Assembly: GCA_030378105.1 (NCBI GenBank)
Contig: JAUCGL010000028.1
Span: 1 to 39,249, forward strand
Direction: 5' to 3'
DNA length: 39,249 bases
Source: Candidatus Halobeggiatoa sp. HSG11
GTDB taxonomy: Bacteria; Pseudomonadota; Gammaproteobacteria; Beggiatoales; Beggiatoaceae
Shown here one piece after another: positions 34,579 through 39,249 of the stretch. Position numbers and translations under genes: made by a program. Position 1 is the stretch's first letter; each line of letters opens with the position of its first letter. The notes under the pieces are model-generated. The model saw nothing but the letters and a program-made list of their open reading frames with translations. It was not told the DNA's origin and did no database searches.

Positions 34579-36681
34579 ATGAATTTATCTTTTAAGGCTT
34601 TAGGTACTAAAAATACATGGCTTATTGCTCTTATCATTATCCTATTATTATCATTTGCATCACTTATTTTCGTATTTTCTACATTAGTCAAATATAATCA
34701 ATATGATGAAGAATATTTAGGCTATGTAACTAAGTTACGTTTGCTTTCTCAGCAAATAACTCAACAAGCTTCTCAGTCTGCTACTGGAAATGAAATTGGA
34801 TTTAAAAATATAGTTAAGTCTCAAAATGACTATAATAGACTTATAAGCAAACTAACTGATGGTAATCCAGATTCAGGAATGCCTAGTACCCCTGAACAGG
34901 TACTACCAACTTTAAGAACTTTAATTAATTTATGGAAAAAAGCTGAAACTAATACTCAAACAAGCATCAAGAATTTGTTATCCACCCAAGAAGCTGTTAT
35001 TCGACTTTATTCTGAATTAGCAAATTTACGAGACATGACCGTAGACTTAGTTGAAAAAACTGAGCAGATGATTAAAATTATGGTCGATGGAGGAGCTACT
35101 CAAGCTCAAGTCAGTTTGGCCACTAGAGAACTTATGTGGTTAGAACGGATTGCTGATAGCATTCGTTTATCATTTATTAATCACTCTGATGATTTAATAG
35201 CGGCTGGACAATTAGATGACGCTATTTTGAAATTTGGAGATATTTTATCAATTTTAATGGATGGTAGTGAAGAAGATGCTGATGTAACAGTAATGCCAGT
35301 GTCAAGTCCGATGGCACATCAAGTAATTGAAGAATTATATGAATTGTTTAATGAACGAATTGAAAAAATTGACTTTTTCCTAGAAAAATCCGAGGAATTA
35401 TATAAAGCTAAGGACGCTTTACAAGATATAATAGCACTTAATCCAAAAATCTTAAATAGTATTGAAGATTTACAAAAAAACTATGTGAAAGCAACCAAAC
35501 AACGCTTAATATCACCATATTTAAGCTATATATTGGCATTTATTGTGCTTGTTCTATTGGTAGTTTGTGGCTACCTTATTATCAGAATTAATAAATCCAG
35601 TTCTTTGGAAACTAGCTTGCGGTTAGAAGAAACCCAAGATGAACAGAAACGTAACCAAGAAGCTATTTTACGACTATTGAGTGAAATTTCTGACCTAGCT
35701 GATGGTGATTTAACAGTTAATGCTACAGTTACAGAAGATTTTACTGGTGCCATTGCTGATGCAATTAACTTTTCAATTGAAGCATTAAGAGATTTAGTTA
35801 TTAGTATTAACAAAGTTGCTGTACAGGTTTCCAGTTCAGCTCAAGGAACTCGTTCAACTGCCGGCCAACTAACACAAGCCAGTGAACGGCAAGCTCAACA
35901 GATTGCAAAAGCTGGCCAAGCAATTATTGGCATGGCCAACTCAGTTAAAAAAGTATCAGCAAATGCGATTGAATCAGCAGATGTAGCTAAAAAATCAGTA
36001 GATATTGCTAGTAAAGGAGCCAAAGCAGTAAGAGATACTATAGCTGGTATGGACTCTATTCGTGAGCAAATTCAAGAAACATCCAAACGGATTAAACGCT
36101 TAGGTGAAAGTTCGCAGGAGATTGGAGATATTGTTGGTTTAATTGATGATATTGCCGATCAAACTAATATTTTAGCTTTGAATGCAGCTATTCAAGCAGC
36201 TATGGCTGGTGAAGCTGGACGAGGTTTTGCAGTTGTTGCTGATGAAATTCAACGTTTAGCAGAACGTTCAAGTAATGCAACTAAACAAATTGATGCTTTG
36301 GTAAAAACTATTCAAGGTGATACTAATGAAGCAGTTAATTCAATGGAACATAGTACGGCAGGAGTTGTATCCGGTGCATCTTTAGCAGAAAATGCTGGTG
36401 AAGCATTAACAGAAATTGAACAAGTTTCAGTCCAATTAGCTGGTCAAATTGAAAATATTTCTCAGACTTCACGTACTCAAGCAGCAGTTGCTTCTAATAT
36501 TTCTGGTACTATGACAATTATTCAGGATATAACAACCCAAACTTCTGATGGTACTAACAAAACTGCTGCTTCTATTGAACAATTGGCAGCTCTTGCTAAT
36601 GAATTGAAAACTTCTGTATCTGGTTTTAATTTGCCAGATACTGCCAAACAAGAAATTGAAGCAATGAGTGATTCAGTTTAA
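34579..36681 (+). CDS. pilJ: Pilus chemoreceptor PilJ (methyl-accepting type)
   Basis: About 700 residues. TM1 (about 13-33) and TM2 (about 314-335) bracket a helical PilJ-type periplasmic domain ([16 protein letters not shown], and [27 protein letters not shown]). A HAMP-like stretch ([31 protein letters not shown]) and the MCP signalling domain follow. The hairpin [41 protein letters not shown] is intact. The GTG at 34570 would add three residues; the ATG at 34579 has GGTGA at good spacing and is preferred. PilJ senses pilus retraction or surface contact and controls the PilL/ChpA kinase. The next gene, where pilL is expected, encodes only its N-terminal region. Confidence 0.93.
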   Translation: MNLSFKALGTKNTWLIALIIILLLSFASLIFVFSTLVKYNQYDEEYLGYVTKLRLLSQQITQQASQSATGNEIGFKNIVKSQNDYNRLISKLTDGNPDSGMPSTPEQVLPTLRTLINLWKKAETNTQTSIKNLLSTQEAVIRLYSELANLRDMTVDLVEKTEQMIKIMVDGGATQAQVSLATRELMWLERIADSIRLSFINHSDDLIAAGQLDDAILKFGDILSILMDGSEEDADVTVMPVSSPMAHQVIEELYELFNERIEKIDFFLEKSEELYKAKDALQDIIALNPKILNSIEDLQKNYVKATKQRLISPYLSYILAFIVLVLLVVCGYLIIRINKSSSLETSLRLEETQDEQKRNQEAILRLLSEISDLADGDLTVNATVTEDFTGAIADAINFSIEALRDLVISINKVAVQVSSSAQGTRSTAGQLTQASERQAQQIAKAGQAIIGMANSVKKVSANAIESADVAKKSVDIASKGAKAVRDTIAGMDSIREQIQETSKRIKRLGESSQEIGDIVGLIDDIADQTNILALNAAIQAAMAGEAGRGFAVVADEIQRLAERSSNATKQIDALVKTIQGDTNEAVNSMEHSTAGVVSGASLAENAGEALTEIEQVSVQLAGQIENISQTSRTQAAVASNISGTMTIIQDITTQTSDGTNKTAASIEQLAALANELKTSVSGFNLPDTAKQEIEAMSDSV

Positions 36682-36741
36682 TAATTTAACATCAATATAG
36701 AGAAAAAGTTTTTACCTCTCTATTCAAAACAATTAATAATT

Positions 36742-38412
36742 ATGAAGTATTCGGCCCTGACATGGGTAAAAATAACAATTGATGAAAGTTTAAAGCAAAC
36801 ACGGCAAGCTTTGGAACAGTTTGTAGAATATCCTAGTGATACTGCTCCATTGCAACAATGTGTCGCTTGGCTACATGAAATTTATGGAACTCTTAAAGTA
36901 CTAGAATTACAAACGGCTGCATTATTAGTTCAAGATATTGAATTAACAATTAAAACTATACTAGCTGGTAAAATTGAGAATAATGAAGCGACCTATGATA
37001 TTTTGATGCGAGCTTTAATTCAATTGCCCAATTATCTAGATCATTTAGCAATTGTACAACGTGACATTCCTTTGGCTCTGTTGCCATTGTTAAATAATTT
37101 ACGAGCTTTACGAAAACAAAAGCCATTGACAGCTAACAGTTTGTTTACACCTGATTTGACTATTACTGTTCCTCATTTTAAACCAGTTAAATTGACAGAT
37201 GATAAACTAAAAAAATATATGCAGCAGATGCGAGCTGCTTATCAAAAAGGTTTGGCTGTACTATTTAAAAATCCTAAGCAACCGGCTGAAGGACTAAAAT
37301 TTATTTATACGGTGATGCAACGTTTACAACAAGCAACTGGAAATGCTCCAATAACTAAAGTTTGGTGGGCTACTGAAGGAGTTATGGAAGCTTTGTTACA
37401 AAAAGGTTTAGCTCTTAACAAACCAATCTTAAGTTTATTAAAGCAAGTAGATGGCTCAATAAATCAAGTGATGACGCATGGTAATGCAGCATTAAATATT
37501 GCACCACCAAAGGCATTATTAAATAATCTGTTGTTTTTTGTCGCTCAAGCTCGTTCTAAAGGTAAACAAACTGTAACTATTAAAACAGTGTTTCAATTAA
37601 ATGATTATTTACCATCAGAGGCCGCTTTAGCAGCAGCAAGATTAATGTTTGCTGGACCTGATATTGAGTTAATGAAAGTTGTGGTTACGTTATTGAAGGA
37701 CGATTTTGCCAGAGTAGAAGAAACTTTAGACATATTTAACCGAGCTGACAATCCATCCATTTCAGAACTTTCTCCATTGGTTACATTGTTACGAGATATG
37801 GCTAACACTTTGGGATTGCTTGGTTTATTAGTACAACGTAAGTCTATGTTGACTCAAGCTACATTATTTTTAGACATTACCGAAGGCCGTAAACCTTTAA
37901 AAATGCCAACTCTGTTGAAAATTGCCAACGCTTTGTTGAAAATAAGTGCAGCAGTGGATATTTTGTCAGTACAGGGAGTACATGCTAAACAGCGTTTACA
38001 GCAAAGCCCAGATACTGAATTTTCTGAAACTCCGCAATTTGGTATTATATTAGGAGTAGCAGTGGACGAAGCTAAAACTGAGTTAGCACAAGTTATTCAA
38101 CCAATAGTTAATTTTATTGATACCGGAACTCAAGATGATAATTTATTAGAGGTTCCATCTCGCTTAAAACAAGTAGAAGGTTTTTTATCTGTTGCGTCTC
38201 ATAATAGAGCAGCTAAACTATTAAGATTATGCAATGATTATATAGAACGAGTCTTTATTAAAGAAGCCACTGTACCACCAGAAGATAAGCTAAAATCTTT
38301 GGCTGATATTCTTATTGGAATTGAACTTTATTTAGATACTTTGGCTGGTAATCCTATGGATACTAAGGATATTTTAGATGGAACCGAAAAAAGATTATTA
38401 ATTCTTGGGTAA
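36742..38412 (+). CDS. FimL-like / ChpA (PilL) N-terminal-region protein without kinase
   Basis: 556 residues matching the N-terminal part of PilL/ChpA: YSALTWVKITIDESLKQTRQALEQFVE and LQQCVAWLHEIYGTLKVLELQTAALLVQDIE. These Hpt-like helices lack the HxxKGxA phosphorylation site (the histidine is in LHEIYGTLK). There is no canonical Hpt, CheA ATPase, CheW-like or receiver domain before the TAA at 38410-38412; a full ChpA/PilL is about 2000 residues or more. Both reading and length equal those of Pseudomonas FimL (about 557 residues), a scaffold homologous to the ChpA N-terminus. Alternatives: a truncated pilL, its remainder lost or displaced by the repeat cluster that begins 29 bases downstream, or a split gene continuing beyond the window. 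Confidence 0.8.
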   Translation: MKYSALTWVKITIDESLKQTRQALEQFVEYPSDTAPLQQCVAWLHEIYGTLKVLELQTAALLVQDIELTIKTILAGKIENNEATYDILMRALIQLPNYLDHLAIVQRDIPLALLPLLNNLRALRKQKPLTANSLFTPDLTITVPHFKPVKLTDDKLKKYMQQMRAAYQKGLAVLFKNPKQPAEGLKFIYTVMQRLQQATGNAPITKVWWATEGVMEALLQKGLALNKPILSLLKQVDGSINQVMTHGNAALNIAPPKALLNNLLFFVAQARSKGKQTVTIKTVFQLNDYLPSEAALAAARLMFAGPDIELMKVVVTLLKDDFARVEETLDIFNRADNPSISELSPLVTLLRDMANTLGLLGLLVQRKSMLTQATLFLDITEGRKPLKMPTLLKIANALLKISAAVDILSVQGVHAKQRLQQSPDTEFSETPQFGIILGVAVDEAKTELAQVIQPIVNFIDTGTQDDNLLEVPSRLKQVEGFLSVASHNRAAKLLRLCNDYIERVFIKEATVPPEDKLKSLADILIGIELYLDTLAGNPMDTKDILDGTEKRLLILG

Positions 38413-38440
38413 TTCCATAATTTTTTAAAAATAAATGAAT

Positions 38441-38533
38441 AGTTGTTTCGGGAATGGAGTGAAACGTATTTCCCAAAACGATTGCTTAATTTGGATTTCG
38501 GGAAATCCACTTCGTTTCATTCCTGAAATAACT
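38441..38533. repeat. Inverted REP pair (TTTCGGGAAT family)
   Basis: AGTTGTTTCGGGAATGGAGT then GAAACG at the left is inverted as CGTTTCATTCCTGAAATAACT at the right, with ATTTCGGGAAATCC in the inner arm. The pair is of the same family as 23914-23956 and 38882-38975. It lies at the truncated end of the FimL/ChpA-like gene. The region 38413-39249 (837 bp) has no gene, only repeats. Confidence 0.75.
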
Positions 38534-38697
38534 GTCAAATATGTGTTGAAGGCAGTAATAATTCCAAAAAAGCTGTTAGCTTTCAAAGACCTAACAGATT
38601 TAAAATTATATATTGTAGGGCTATTTATTTTTTAACTATATCCATACTACCTGAAATTTGGAATAAATATTTTTTAGTACAGGACAAAAATTATAGG

Positions 38698-38785
38698 CTG
38701 ATGGGTAGCAGGATAACAAAACCCAATAATTTATCAAGTTTTATCAAAATGTTGCTGGGTTTCCATTCGTTCTACTCAGTCTACG
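38698..38785. repeat. Inverted repeat, GGGTAGCAGG...CTACTCAGTC type
   Basis: CTGATGGGTAGCAGGATAAC then AAAACCCAATAAT pairs, imperfectly, with ATGTTGCTGGGTTTCCATTC then GTTCTACTCAG. It resembles the widespread GTTGGGTTTCGTTCC-type palindromes. No other copy is seen in the window. Confidence 0.5.
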
Positions 38786-38857
38786 TTTAATCATTATAAA
38801 CCAATATTATTTTTCTCCTACACAAAGATAAATATTGGGCATATTTACTATAAAATT

Positions 38858-39006
38858 AGGCATCCTTCAAAAGCAGTTGACAGTTGTTTTGGGAATAAAA
38901 CTTAAGTGAATTTCCCGAAACTGTTACTAAACATGGGTTTCTGGAAATCAGTTTTACTCCATTCCCGAAACAACTTTCACTACTTTTGCATTATGTAAGG
39001 ATGCCT
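38858..39006. repeat. Nested palindrome: AGGCATCCTT ends around a REP pair
   Basis: AGGCATCCTT (38858-38867) is inverted as AAGGATGCCT (38997-39006). Between them is a complete inverted pair of the TTTCGGGAAT family (38882-38975: AGTTGTTTTGGGAAT ... ATTCCCGAAACAACT). The structure parallels the nested element at 13924-14114: a REP pair inside another, longer palindrome. Confidence 0.65.
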
Positions 39007-39205
39007 TAAATTAAGAGATTTAATCGCTTAAGTGATATACATGGAATAATTTCTTAAATTTTGAATCAAGCCTGATAAGTTTTAAAAATTTATCAAGTTC
39101 ACCAATCGAACTTATTCCTTAAATAATAGGACTTACGCATTGACAAACATAATAAAGTGTGAATTGCATTAAAATCATATATTTATTACAATATAAACTA
39201 ATTAA

Positions 39206-39249
39206 TTGTCATTCCCACGAAAGTGGGAATCTAGCGATCTCAAAGATTC
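39206..39249. repeat. REP-like GTCATTC...GGGAATCTAG element (partial, runs off the window)
   Basis: TTGTCATTCCCACGAAAGTG, then GGAATCTAGCGATCTC. ATTCCCAC-GAAA-GTGGGAAT (39211-39230) is a perfect 8-bp stem. It is the second copy of the element at 23845-23905 and is cut by the window edge. Confidence 0.65.

Noticed and set aside
38435-38635. Short open frame in the right-hand repeat cluster
   Set aside because: It covers an inverted REP pair and ends in AT-rich sequence; no coding character.
1-39249. tRNA, rRNA and known riboswitches, including a TPP switch before thiD
   Set aside because: No cloverleaf, rRNA or conserved riboswitch core was found; the thiD leader is an A/T-only repeat without the conserved CUGAGA core of a THI element.

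Overview
Organism. The window is AT-rich chromosomal DNA from a Gammaproteobacterium. The gene set (dxs-folE2, RpoH with its box, an AmgK-type kinase, pilGHIJ beside a gshA, many hybrid kinases, FGE-sulfatase/Lcl fragments and many dispersed palindromic repeats) fits a large-genome sulfur bacterium of the Thiotrichales (Beggiatoa/Thiothrix-like). That placement is inferred from gene content and composition, not from a marker tree.

Layout. 1-2.1 kb is decaying DNA: the tail of an unknown gene, a broken FGE-sulfatase/Lcl (DUF1566) remnant with a ~60-bp internal duplication, a frameshifted flavodoxin-fold gene, and an intact miniature transposable element. 2.1-10.2 kb is mostly housekeeping: a TauE/SafE permease, dxs-folE2 (isoprenoid and folate precursors), a DUF302 membrane protein, an amgK-like sugar kinase, rpoH and thiD. 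10.3-30 kb is the accessory core. It holds two very large hybrid histidine kinases on the minus strand, then three plus-strand membrane sensors (HBM-like, tandem CHASE3, MASE3). The sensors carry the same GAF domain as the kinases and share a four-copy 45-residue HAMP-like array with the larger kinase, but stop cleanly before any kinase domain. A one-polypeptide restriction-modification enzyme of mosaic base composition and a REP-associated tyrosine transposase with its REP pairs sit between the second and third sensor. 30.4-31.3 kb has a two-gene unit for a stand-alone Hpt phosphotransfer protein and an unrecognised partner. 31.5-38.4 kb has gshA, divergent from pilG-pilH-pilI-pilJ. The last gene of that cluster encodes only the ChpA N-terminal (FimL-like) region, 556 residues, with no CheA kinase. 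38.4-39.2 kb is non-coding and packed with REP-like palindromes.

How it may work together. Five different input domains converge on one GAF module. Two proteins have kinase plus three receiver domains, three have no output, and a separate Hpt lies nearby. The simplest reading is a modular phosphorelay in which kinase-less sensors may act in trans on the hybrid kinases (inference). The Pil-Chp genes form the twitching/surface-sensing chemosensory pathway, here apparently without its kinase in the window. No tRNA, rRNA, CRISPR array or prophage was seen.
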